DNA of 64,000 nt from Apostichopus japonicus (taxonomy: Eukaryota > Echinodermata > Holothuroidea > Aspidochirotida > Stichopodidae): the NCBI RefSeq assembly GCF_037975245.1, contig NC_092577.1, forward strand, positions 6,849,001 to 6,913,000. Direction: 5' to 3'. Position 1 is the first letter of the stretch. Every line of letters begins with the position of its first letter. Made by a program: the position numbers and the translations under genes. The notes beneath the pieces were generated by a model. It made no database searches, was not told the origin of the DNA, and was given only the letters and a program-made list of their open reading frames with translations. Positions 47,973 to 58,300 of this stretch are shown one piece after another.

Positions 47973-48807
47973 TTGCACTTTTGATGCTGAATTGGGAAGT
48001 TCTTGCTTACGCTATACGTGTGTGTATGTATATTAACATACACGTGCACGCAGTGGATCGTGATTCGCATACACGTACTGTATGAACTGGCACCTGTCTT
48101 GAAACAACTTGTTAAAAAATGTGTTTAAATGTTTTTCTTGCTTTTGCGCGGACTTGTTTGTGTACATTTACATCCATAAGTTCGTAAAACATGATACTGC
48201 GACCATGGATTGTGAGTGTACACGTCTCATTGTAGATGACTGTGCTTCTTTGAAGGTAATGATTACTTAGGTTGATGATCCAAACCTGAAAAGCCAATAA
48301 ATCGAATAAGTTAGTTTTGACAAGGGTGAAGCTTCGAAGTGATGGTGGAACTTGTTGTACAGAGTACTGCGATGGCAATGTACGCATATAAGTACCAGGC
48401 GTTTGCTTGCTTCAAAACTGCTTTAAAACATTGGACAGCTTGACCGTTTATGGTTGACTATTTACTTGAGATGCTTTTAAACTTTAAACTGATAGACTCT
48501 TAGTTTTGAGCATAGACATTGACTTGATTTTCACACTTTTGAACCCTTGGAACGGTTTATTATGACCCTTTGTCACGGTTTTCAGATAATATAATACGAA
48601 AGATATCGGCCTAGTATTTAGTCATGCATGTCAGCCTGTACCACTGCCACTGTGAATTATAGTTATTGAACACAGAAATTGTCTTACGTTCATATTATAT
48701 GGTGATTTTTTGTATCATCTTCAAACTGTTTCGGTTTGATTTAACTTCTTTAAATTTACAGCAACAGAGTTGTGCGATACATAACCACAGACCCTCTACA
48801 CCCGTGA
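47973..48807. other. Non-coding stretch left of the fold-back element
   Basis: No supported gene. It contains inverted short blocks around 'catacacgt' near 48020-48075. Confidence 0.35.
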
Positions 48808-48817
48808 CATAACACAC
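48808..48817 (+). repeat. Target-site duplication, left (CATAACACAC)
   Basis: The ten bases are identical to 54749-54758 and directly abut the inverted ends GGCCAGGTCG and CGACCTGGCC. Confidence 0.88.
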
Positions 48818-49545
48818 GGCCAGGTCGATAACGCGGAAACCGCGGAAATCGATAAACCGGGTTCGGTAATAGAGATACCGGGTTCGATATCAACGGTTTC
48901 CGAGGTTTCCGCGTTATCGACCTTGCTATATAGCAAGGTCGAAAACGCGGAAACCCCGGAAACGAGAGGAATTTGTCAAGGGAGGGTGACAAAGTCTTTT
49001 GGGCGCATTTCAGCCTATATTCGCCAAAAAGGGGTGCGGGTTTAAAGCTATTTCAGTAAATGTAGGTCGAAAACGCGGAAATCGTACTTTTACAATGGAC
49101 GAGTTAGAATACTTTGTCAAGGGAGGATGAAGAAGTTTTTCGAGCGCATTTCAGCCAATATTCGCCAGGAGGGGTGGGAAAGGGCTAAGGTTTTTTTTTA
49201 TACTAAATGCAGGTCGAAAACGCGGAAATGTTTTTGTACACAATGAATGGCGAAAGAAGAGGATTTGTCAAGGCGGAGGGTGAAGAGTTTTCGGCGCATT
49301 TCAGTCAATATGCGCCAGGAAGGTGATGGAGTTGTAGGCTTTTTCCCTAAATGCAGGTCGAAAACGCGGAAATGTTTTTAACAAAGGCGGAACTAGAGGA
49401 GTTTGCCAAGGGAGGGAAATGAAGTGTTTTTTGGCCGGCGCATTTAAGCCAATATGCGCCAGCAAAGGTCTGGGGAGGTGGGTTGAGGCTGTTACACTAA
49501 ATACAGGTCGAAAACGCGGAAATGTTTGTTAACAATGGTGAAACT
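48818..49545 (+). repeat. Fold-back element, left arm
   Basis: AGGTCG(A/T)(A)AACGCGGAAA occurs at about 48822, 48944, 49065, 49212, 49354 and 49505, plus one inverted copy ending near 48924. Spacers contain 'tttgtcaagggaggg' and the dyad GCGCATTTCAG-CCAATATGCGCC. Confidence 0.88.
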
Positions 49546-49814
49546 AGAGGATTTTGTGGTGGTTATTCCAGACATTAATCAAAGAAAATGGGACGTAGGC
49601 TATTAATATCAGAGCTTAAGTATTTCGTCATGGCATAAGTCTCAGCATACCGGTTCTTAAGCTAATATTTGAGTAGAGCTTGATAAGTACTTCATACCCG
49701 ACGAATCTAAGTGTTTTCTACATAACGATATCTCAAATAACATACTTAAAAGAAAGAAAGGTACAATGGAAATTTTCTGATATAAACACGTATAGAAGTA
49801 AAACATTAAGCTTT

Positions 49815-50510
49815 TTTCAAGGTCCCGTTACACTCATTAAAGAAGTAATGATTTAGTGGTCATTTTAATTGGTCAAGCACTCTTTGGACCGGGCAAGACG
49901 CATTATAGTACCCTTCTACAATGTCTTTGGAGTTCATATGACTCATTGGTTGGATGGTCCAAGGCGTGCTGGTCTTGATTAGGACCCAAATGTTTTTCAT
50001 TCGTTGTCCCGTACCACTATTTTAATAATTGATTATTTAGTTGTCATTTTAATTGGTCAAGCACTCTTTGGACCGGGCAAGACGCATTATTGTACCCTTC
50101 TATAATGTCTTTAGAGTTCATATGACCCATTGGTTAGGTGGTCCAAGCCGTGCTGGTTTTGATTAGGGCCTTAAGGTGTTTTTCAGGTCCCGTTACTTTC
50201 ATTTAAGAAGTGATTATGCAGGGGTCATTTTAATTGGTCAAGCACTCTTTGGACCGGGCAAGACGCATTATGGTACTGTTCTAAATTGTCATTAAAGTTC
50301 ATATGACCCATTAGGTAGGTGGTCCAAGGCGTGCTAGTCTTGATTAAGGCCTAAAGTGATTTTTCGTCAGGTCCCGTTTCCGTTACATTAATTTAAGAAC
50401 CGATGATGTAGTGGTCATTTTAGTTGGTCAAGAACTCTTTGGACCGGGCAAGATGCACTATGGTACCCATTTACATTGTCATTAGAGTTCAAATGACCTA
50501 GATAAACCTC
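49815..50510 (+). repeat. 181-bp tandem repeat, about four copies
   Basis: The phrase 'caagcactctttggaccggg' begins at about 49873, 50056 and 50237, with a variant 'caagaactc' at about 50428. Each unit also has 'agttcatatgac(t/c)cattgg' and 'ggtggtccaa(g)gcgtgct'. It lies inside the fold-back element and has no open frame. Confidence 0.9.
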
Positions 50511-51229
50511 TTTTCCACGACCAATGTTGAACATCTTGTAAGAATGCATTCGTCTGGCCATAAGTGTTACGTCGATACCATTGTCGAATAAGTAACTGAA
50601 TACCAGTTACTCATTCGCGAACGTCGAACGAGGAACGAGGAATAAGTATCTAACTTCACACCGGTATTCCAATACTGGGGAAGATGGCAGGGTTGCCAGT
50701 TTTATTGTAACGCAATCGGTCAAATAATTGTAAATGTGACTGTGTCTTACTTCTAATAGTTCGCAACTACAAGTTCATTCACTTCCTCCGAATCGTCCCC
50801 CAAAACATAGGTTTTATGTATTCTTTTCATAAACGAGCAAAAGCTCCTTTGCCGTCCCCTAGCTGTGAAAATTCTCTAGTTCCGCTATTGCACATACGCA
50901 CCTTTATATATACCGACAGGGTGGCCCCAGAGGGGGAGGGAGAAGCGGGGTAACAGTCCCCTTCCCCTAGTCGGGGAGGGCTAGCCCCCTGGTAGGGGAA
51001 ATTATGATTTCGTCAGGGAGCAATGAAGAACAAAATATATTATTGTGCATTTCTTATCATCATAATGATCATTCTATGATAAAGATAAATGTAGGAAAAT
51101 CAGTCCCAGACAGGTGTCAGCCACACCGACATACGGGCTTCAAACTTCTCTCATATACCAATAAAGACACCACAAATTACCGCGCGCTTCGGCAATATTA
51201 GATCTATATATATACATATACATAGCAGT

Positions 51230-51930
51230 GGCGGATCCAGGATTTCGCCGAAGGGGGGGCCCAGATGGGAAATGCCTAATCGTCGTCCTGGGGGAGGGGT
51301 CTAAAGGGGAGTGGGTGCCCCCCTCCCCTTTGGGAAAATTTCACAAAATATGGAGGTCCTTGGTGCAATCTGGTGCTACTTTTCGTGAAAGTTTGGAGTA
51401 AAATTTATTTCCAATAAATCATGTATTCATGGTTTGCCGGGCATATATTTGCAATTTCGAGCAATGAGCTGGGATTTACGTCTTTGGGGAGTAGGTGGTG
51501 ATGCAAACTACTTTTTACCATGCTACTCCAGGCCATTTCATCTTGGATGCCCCCTTCCAGATGGAGACTATTGATGCAGTCAGAGTGCCCCTCTCACCTT
51601 CACTTTATCAGAATGATGGTGTACTCTTTTTGCAAATTTATTTTACAAAAAATTACACGCACAGTGGCGTAGCTAGGATTTTTTGAGTGGGGGGGCCATG
51701 GGGGCTGTTCTTTCTTGTGGGGGGCGGAGTTGACTATCTAAGCGGAGCGCCACCTTGGTTGGCGCGGAGCGTACAGAGAAAATTTGAGATTTCAGCACCC
51801 CCCAGATCGCAGGAGATGGCACCTGTGAGGCAAAATAGCAACCAAAAAGATGTGCAACTTTGGTGACAGAAATGCAAAAAAAGTTTTTTCTCTTTCATGC
51901 TGACTGGCCTTGCCAACTCAGCCAGACTTT
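51230..51930. mobile_element. Small non-autonomous elements (GGCGGATCCAGG / GGCGTAGCTAGG family)
   Basis: Two units begin 'gtggcggatccaggattt' (51231) and 'gtggcgtagctaggatttt' (51664), each followed by a G run. The second contains 'gactatctaagcggagcgcc' and 'ggttggcgcggagcgtaca' (51730-51775), a hairpin-forming pair found again at 52815-52860. They appear nested in the fold-back element. The superfamily is not clear. Confidence 0.65.
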
Positions 51931-52246
51931 TAACTTGAGGGAAGTTGGCATCATTTGTCGTTTCAAGCTGTCAAGGCCTTTCTCCCAACTCAAACCCCTG
52001 TGGGCTACCGGTAGATTTGCAGGATATGCCCACATGTGGACTTAAATAGCATTAAAGGAAGGGGGTGGAAGACTAACACGCATCGATGTTTCGGTAATGG
52101 TCCACATTGATGGCTCGGTGCTTATTAGGCCATTTATTGGGTTTCTTGAGGCAGCTGTCATCAGAATCTGGCTTTTTGTGCCAATCGATGACCGATAACA
52201 TGTATTGGTATGTAAATTTCTTCTTCATATATCTAGCAACACTCTA

Positions 52247-52470
52247 AAAACAAATGAGTGGATTTCATTCCATTGGAGTGATCACTCGACGCACTTCAAA
52301 TTAAGAGTAAAATTTAACTCTATTGGAGTTAACCCTCACTCCTAATATGAGTGAATATAACTCTATTAGGAGTTAAGATTTACTCCAATGGAGTGGAAAT
52401 TCACTCTTATACCGGAATGTGCTCAGTGATCACTCCCATGGAGTGAAATTCACCTATGTTTTTATCAGTA
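52247..52470. mobile_element. MITE-like palindromic element with about 50-bp inverted ends
   Basis: The left end 'actctaaaaacaaatgagtg' and further 'ccattggagtgatcactc' are the inverse of the right end 'gtgatcactcccatggagtg' and 'cacctatgttttt'. The centre is made of further inverted ACTCC/GGAGT words. It has no coding capacity. Confidence 0.72.
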
Positions 52471-52747
52471 CAGTACAGTGCATATCATCATAGACGTACG
52501 TACGTACGTACTACGTACGTTCGTATATCAGACGCACTCGATACCCACGATACGATACGGTCCTGGAGAAACTATTTCCACTCATCATTTTTTAAGGCGA
52601 TACAGTAGTGAGTATTGAACAGGCACAGCCGCATGTTTGCAGGAAATTCAGAATTCCCAATATTTTATATCTCTACCAGTAGTGAAAATCATGTTTCGAC
52701 AGTTTCGTGGACATAAAAAGTTGTTTTGTGGAATATTCAATGACATA

Positions 52748-53106
52748 TCAGGGGCGGATGCAGGATTTGTGACAGGGGGGGGGGTCTGACTGGTCCAGCC
52801 GCGCCTGAACGTAAGACTATCTAAGCGGAGCGCCATCATCGGTTGGCGCGGAGCGTACAAGAAAATTTTTGGCGTTACAAACCCCCCAGATGGCCGGAAA
52901 CGGCACTTCCCGAGTATTCTAAGCAGCATGTACCTAGCCTGAAAATATGGATCTCATGTCTGCAATTTCAGGCCCCCCGTAGCTACGCCACTGATCACGC
53001 ATGGGGCACTTTCCCTCGAACGCGGTAAAAAAAAAAAAAAAAAAAAAATCAGGATTTTCCAAAAGGGGGGGCCCGGGCCCCCCGGACCCCCCTGGATCCG
53101 CCCCTG
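52748..53106. mobile_element. MITE-like element with CAGGGGCGGAT ends
   Basis: Left end CAGGGGCGGATGCAGG (52748) matches the inverse of CCTGGATCCGCCCCTG at 53091-53106. Inside are the 'agactatctaagcggagcgcc' block shared with 51730, a 'cgtagctacgccactg' block (inverse of 51664) and a poly-A run at 53028-53048. No clear target duplication was seen. Confidence 0.68.
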
Positions 53107-53109
53107 CAT

Positions 53110-53154
53110 AGATATGTATGTGTAAATATATATACATATATATGTATGTGTAAG

Positions 53155-53197
<43 letters not shown>

Positions 53198-53220
53198 TTA
53201 CACATACATATACATATATA
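53110..53220. repeat. (TA)n and TATG/CATA palindromic tract
   Basis: 'tatgtatgtgtaa...' on one side and 'cttacacatacata' on the other flank about 38 bp of (TA)n, forming one large inverted repeat. Confidence 0.85.
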
Positions 53221-53394
53221 GCTCCCGTGTCGGAGAAATCCTGGAACCATCCCTGCATACGAAATGGACGTTAACAAACATTACTGAGTTTTCTGCCTGT
53301 ATTTAGTGAAAAAAAGCTTCAAACCCAAACCCCTCTTGGCGCATGTTGGCTGAAATGCGCCCAAAACATTTTTTTTTTTTACTTTTCTGCATGC

Positions 53395-54748
53395 ATTTAG
53401 AGAATTTCCGTCATTGGTAAAAACAAAATCGCGTTTTCGACATGCTTTTAGTGAAAAGACCTCAACCTCACCCCTCCTGGCGCCTATTGGCTAAAATGCG
53501 CCCAAAACACCTTTTCACCCTGTCTTAACAAAATCATCTAGTTGTGAAAAATGTTGTGAAAAAAAATCCTCGTTTTCGACCTACACTAACTGAAAAAAGT
53601 CTCATACCCCACTCCATCCTTGCACATATCGGCAAACACTTTTTTTCCGCGTTTTCGACCTGCATTTTGTGATAAAAATCTCAACCCCCTCCCCTCACGC
53701 CTTCCTGGCGCATTTTGGCTGAAATGCGCAGGTCAAAAACATTTCTTTTCCCTCTCTTAGCAAATTCCTCTAGTTCCGGCTTTTCTTGAAAACATTTCCG
53801 CGTTTTCGACCTGCATTTTGTATAAAAAAAATTCCCCCCCTCCCGCACCCCTTCCTGGCGCATATTGGCTGAAATGCGCCCAAAACACTTTTTCACCCTC
53901 TCTTGACAAAATCATCTAGTTTCGCCATTGTAAAAAAAAAACAATTCGCGTTTTCGACCTACACTAACTGAAAAAAATCTCATACCCCTACTCCATCCTT
54001 GCGCATATTGGCAAACACTTTTTTCCGCGTTTTCGACCTGCATTAAGTGAAAAAGCCTCAACATCCTTCCTCACCCCCTTCCTGGCATTTTGGCTGAAAT
54101 GCGCCGGCCAAAACCGTTCTGTTCCCTCCCTTAGCAAACGAGTTCCGCCTTTGCTAAAAACATTTCCGCGTTTTCGACCTCCATTTAGTAAAAAAAAAAA
54201 CAGCCCACAACCCTCACCTTCCTGGCGCATATTGACTGAAATGCGCCGAAAACTCTTAACCCTCCCTGGACAAAATCGTTTCGCAATTTAAAAAAAAAAA
54301 CATTTCCGCGCTTTCGACCTGCATTTAGTGAAACAAAATCTTCTATCCCCACCCCTCCTGGCGCATACTGGCTGAAATGCGCTCAAAAAACTTGTTCACC
54401 CTTTCTTGACAAAATCATCTAGTTTCGCCATTGTAAAAAAAAAACATTTCCGCGTTTTCGACCTACACTACCCTCCCTTGACAAAATAATCCAACTCATC
54501 CATTGTAAAGTACGTTTTCGACCTACATTTAGTGACATAGCTTGAAACCCGCACCCCTTTTTGGCGAATATAGGCTGAAATGCGCCCAAAAGACTTCGTC
54601 ACCCTCCCTTGACAAATTCCTCTCGTTTCCAAGGTTTCCGCGTTTTCGACCTTACTATATAGAAAGGTCGATAACGCGGAAACCGCGGAAACCGTTGATA
54701 TCGAACCCGGTCCCCGATTTCCGCGGTTTCCGCGTTATCGACCTGGCC
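53395..54748 (-). repeat. Fold-back element, right arm
   Basis: The reverse-complement motif CGCGTTTTCGACCT recurs about 11-12 times (for example 53650, 53803, 53948, 54031, 54168, 54453, 54640, 54730), some slightly mutated (CGCTTTCGACCT near 54308). It has about twice as many subunits as the left arm, so the arms expanded unequally. Confidence 0.88.
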
Positions 54749-54758
54749 CATAACACAC
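54749..54758 (+). repeat. Target-site duplication, right (CATAACACAC)
   Basis: Identical to 48808-48817 in direct orientation. Confidence 0.88.
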
Positions 54759-55640
54759 CGACAAATAAATAACTCTACTCAAACGCGTACCATTGTACAT
54801 TCTGCTGCTAGACTGTTTTCTTTTTTGAGTGTAGCAAAGTGGCCTTGTGAAATGTGGTATGTGATGAGCGAGTCAGTGCATCAGCTGCTAGTTGATTTTG
54901 TAATGAATCTTATGTATACGGACCCCAGCCAATGGGAGCGAGGTATGCTAATCTTGGCTTTTACCGCGCTGGGAAGAAAAATCGCTGACGGCTGTCTCGA
55001 AATGAGTTTTATAAAACACAATACGAGTGATTTTGTCCATATACTTTAATCTTACTGTGAACTATTCGAATATTCTCTATTATTGTATAAGGATACAAAT
55101 ATTGTACGAAGTGTATATTATTTCAGAACGAGGATAATATGAAGAAGAGGTGTTTCCAATTGAAGACCTGAAGTTGTTTTATTTAACGTTAGTTTCGTTG
55201 TCCAATTACGTAATATTTTAATATCTTATTAATGTTAAAAAATGACCTTGTTGCCTTTATTCAAAGTTGATTTGACAGTGGTAGAAGAAACTAGAGAAAA
55301 GTTAACCCCTATTACATAAGTCTTTCATAAAAGATGATATTTGAACGCGTTGAGGGTCACATGGACACCACCTAACTAACGCTAAAACTGTGGTATCCTT
55401 CAACAATCGAGTATTCTGTAAATAATTTCATTGTTTTATCTTTTTAGTGGATATATCGTAGATAAATATTCATAAATATTCACTATTTTCTAATGAAGAA
55501 GGCTTTCTTCTTCAATTTTAGAAACAAAAATCCTGATTTAAAGAAAACATAGCATGTGTGTCTCGCTTCTGCTAGCCAGTATTGTGTCTTTATATATACA
55601 TGTGAGAGAATATCTTGAATAATACAACAAATTTCTTGTT
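54759..55640. other. Flank of fold-back element, including outer inverted repeat right copy
   Basis: 54921-54993 is the inverse of 47899-47972 (CCAGCCAATG, GCGAGGTATGC, GGCTTTTACCGCGCTGGGA). The rest is AT-rich without a supported gene; an open frame at 54825-55049 spans the inverted repeat and is not otherwise supported. Confidence 0.6.
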
Positions 55641-55644
55641 GGGT

Positions 55645-55822
55645 AATAAGGGACACACGGGGTGACATTCAGGTAGTAAAGGCAACAATAATAAAATAAA
55701 CCAACGTTTGGGAGCAGAAGCAAGAAGATGTCTGTAAATTGATGTTGTTTTAAGTTATTTTCTGTTTATCACAATCTAATTCAAATGCTACCATCAACTA
55801 AGTGCATTTTACCGATTATGTT
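55645..55822 (+). repeat. Direct repeat, copy 2
   Basis: Matches 44171-44347 closely from 'gacacacggggtgacattca' to 'gcattttaccgattatgtt', then diverges abruptly. It looks like a 5' fragment of the CXC-encoding repeat without the coding part. Confidence 0.88.
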
Positions 55823-55937
55823 TACTATTATTTATTTTATATTTACTGGTATTTAATACAGAGGGCAGCTTAGCTCAAATAAGCTGACCAGAATACATTA
55901 TGAACAATAGCTGTACCAAAGGTGCACAATCTCTTAC

Positions 55938-55990
55938 CTGCCATAGACCGGTCCGTAGATTCAGGCGACGATCACGATAATGGTCCCATA
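55938..55990 (-). CDS. Putative 53-bp exon, minus strand
   Basis: Minus-strand acceptor TTTTATTCATCAG and donor CAG|GTAAGAG bound the segment. Only one frame is open: WDHYRDRRLNLRTGLWQ, entering in phase 1 and leaving in phase 0. It would join the 36-bp exon (RCDLNGNLPGEE) in frame. No family recognised. Confidence 0.4.
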
Positions 55991-56159
55991 CTGATGAATA
56001 AAATGAACAAAATTGATGAAAATGCAAGTGCAATTTAAATCTCTCTTTTTTTTGTTGGGGGATGGGGGGGTGGCTTGAATGAAATATTAAACGTTATATT
56101 CACCGAATTTATGTTGACCATCGATGATACCGTCATATCAGCTGAGAAATCAATCCGGT

Positions 56160-56360
56160 TGATTCCTTAAGTTTAATCTTATCAGTTAACTATCATTATC
56201 ATCTTTTCTGATCAGTTTACAATCCTTATATCTCAGTAAGATTACCGATCAGTTTACAATCATTATCATCTCGGTTTTATACCTGATCAGTTAACAACCA
56301 ATATCCTATTATTAACATAACCAACCATGTTAGAATTTTTGCCATCTCATTAGCATAACT
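56160..56360. repeat. Degenerate repeat of 'gatcagttaacaatcattatc'-like words
   Basis: '(g)atcagtt(t/a)acaatcattatcatct' and variants recur about four to five times at 56178, 56210, 56250, 56283 and 56342 with irregular spacing. Confidence 0.6.
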
Positions 56361-57250
56361 GATCAGTTGTACACTTATCCTACATAACACATGTGAAACA
56401 ACTCAAATAGGAGTGAATATTGAATAAAATTAAGAAAAAAAATCATGATAGTCGAGTATTCGATGTTCAGATCAAGCATAATCATCCATGAGACGATGAA
56501 CTGATCAGAGAACACTCAACATCAGTGACGTCATAACAGATCATGAGAGTCAATAATTAGTACTTGGATTTATGGAGCTACAAGTCTAGACAAATCATCC
56601 TCATAATCACGTGATCACATTTCCATTGTCCTGCATGAGAGTATGTCTGTTGTGTAAACTAAGGTTTATATTTCTTGTTTCCAGTCACTTTCTTAGGTAT
56701 GTTTGTTTTCAACTGTGTTAAGACTAAATACATCAATCTCTCTACTAGTACCTTATATGGAGAAGGAAGGTATGTATAATCTAACATCGTGTTATTATGA
56801 CTTGATATGCACAATTGTAACATTGAACAATAACGCTGTCCAAATTTCTGTGAAGTTTGAAGAAACCTACATTAAAGTCTTTTATTAACAGAAATGTAAA
56901 TGGAGACAAACAACACTTACGTGAAAACACATATTAATGAAGATACAATATCAATATAAATTATGTTTTGTGTCGTGGTTTGTCTTTCAGATCATCAATA
57001 AGGCCGTGACAAAACTACAACACGAACTAAATAGAATAATCAGCAGCAATTGTATAACAATTACTATAATTGCTATTAAGTTGAAATAGGACAGACCATT
57101 GTAACGTCTCTTTGTTTCTGTTTGTTTACTTCTTCTGATTACTGAATTTGAATGCGAGCCTAGGCTATCGCAACCGATCTTACACAGATATCATAATTGC
57201 AGTGCGCACTCTGTTAATAACCGACCGTTTACCTGTCAAGAACTACCCAC
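56361..57250. other. Non-coding stretch
   Basis: No supported gene; AT-rich. Confidence 0.35.
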
Positions 57251-57254
57251 CTGC

Positions 57255-57360
57255 TATAAATAAAAGCAGGTACCTAGTTTTACGGTTATGATTCAGTAAC
57301 AATTCTGAGGACGATATGGCAAATGCTCATTTCCACTTAACTCAGGAAACACGTATCTAG
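57255..57360 (+). promoter_or_regulatory. Candidate TATA promoter and short leader frame
   Basis: TATAAATA (57255-57262) is followed about 38-40 bases later by ATTCAGTAAC, initiator-like, and then ATG at 57316 opening MANAHFHLTQETRI and a stop (57358-57360). A GTATCT donor-like site overlaps the end of this short frame, so it could be a first coding exon. No downstream exon was identified. Confidence 0.35.
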
Positions 57361-58034
57361 TTTGAATAACAACGATAACTTCTTTTCCATAATAGACTAA
57401 CATGGCCTGCAGCATAGGTGCATCCATGGCAGTTTACTTGATCCAAGCGAAGGATGGATACTTTCTCTTGAGCATAATATTTATTTAATGAGTAAGAACA
57501 TTGAACATTCAATAAAAAAACATAATTGATATTTTGGGGGAATTTACTCGTTGACCGATGAAGAAGACTAATAGAATTGTATCTACTCTGAATTGCTCTC
57601 TTAACTACTACTTGCAAGGTCAATGGATACTCTTAGAAACACAGTAAGCTGCCTTACTCAAACATATTGAATCTTTTTAGGACATTTTATCATCTCAGCG
57701 AAATTCAAAGAAAATGTTAAGATCAAACTGCGACAGATACTATACGTGTTATAGGGAGTAAAGATATATACATCGTTACCTCATCAAGTATATAATACCG
57801 ATGTAAAACTGTATCGAATCGATAAACAGTATGTATATTGATAGTGTAACGTCACTTCCCTGTATGGTGGGGCAGTCTTTATTGATGGGGTTGGCGAAAG
57901 AGAATTTCGACAAAAAGATGACAATGGAGAAGATGCTAAAGTGCTCGTGGCACAGTGGTATCGTTTATTCAGACTTCCGTCTCCTTACTATAGGTTCATT
58001 AAATGTTCTTACACTTATCCTTGATAACGCTGAA

Positions 58035-58300
58035 CGTAACTGTTAACGCAATTCCCCAATGCGGCGTCTAAACGCATAGTAGAACACGGCACTAAACGCA
58101 ACGCCCAACGAAACGTCCAACGCGGCGTCACACGCAGCGTATAACGCAACGTACAACGATGCGCCCAACGCAGCGCAGAACGTAACGTATAACGCGGCGC
58201 TAAGCGCAACGCCAAACGCAACGTCCAACGCGGCGCCACACGCAGCGTATAACGCAAAGTATAACGCGGCGATAAACGGAACGCCAAACACAGCGTCCAA
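58035..58300. repeat. 10-bp-period GC-rich satellite (AACGCNNCGY units)
   Basis: About 25 consecutive decamers of the type 'aacgcaacgc', 'ccaacgcggc', 'gcagcgtata' form the tract, with a higher-order repeat of about 120 bp ('cacgcagcgtataacgca' occurs at about 58130 and 58241). Two minus-strand frames stay open and give Arg/Leu/Thr-rich and Ala/Leu-rich repeats. CpG density is far above that of the surroundings. Confidence 0.92.

Larger units (their letters stand above)
48818..54748. mobile_element. 5.93-kb fold-back DNA transposon with iterated long inverted arms
   Basis: The ends read GGCCAGGTCGATAACGCGG and its reverse complement. The left arm (48818-49545) and right arm (about 53395-54748) are inverted copies built of about 120-160-bp subunits. 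Each subunit repeats AGGTCGAAAACGCGGAAAT and a dyad GGCGCAT-N10-ATGCGCC (arms in the right-arm orientation). A 10-bp direct repeat flanks the whole. Long arms and a 9-11-bp duplication are features of Mutator-like (MULE) and Foldback elements, but no transposase is encoded, so it would be non-autonomous. The interior holds a 181-bp tandem repeat and smaller nested elements. Confidence 0.82.

Noticed and set aside
53681-54230. RKRGNVF-type repeated frames on the minus strand
   Set aside because: They are readings through the iterated arm of the fold-back element; the frame shifts between subunits.
58015-58300. Arg/Leu/Thr-rich and Ala/Leu-rich frames
   Set aside because: They are direct products of the 10-bp satellite; kept only as a repeat.
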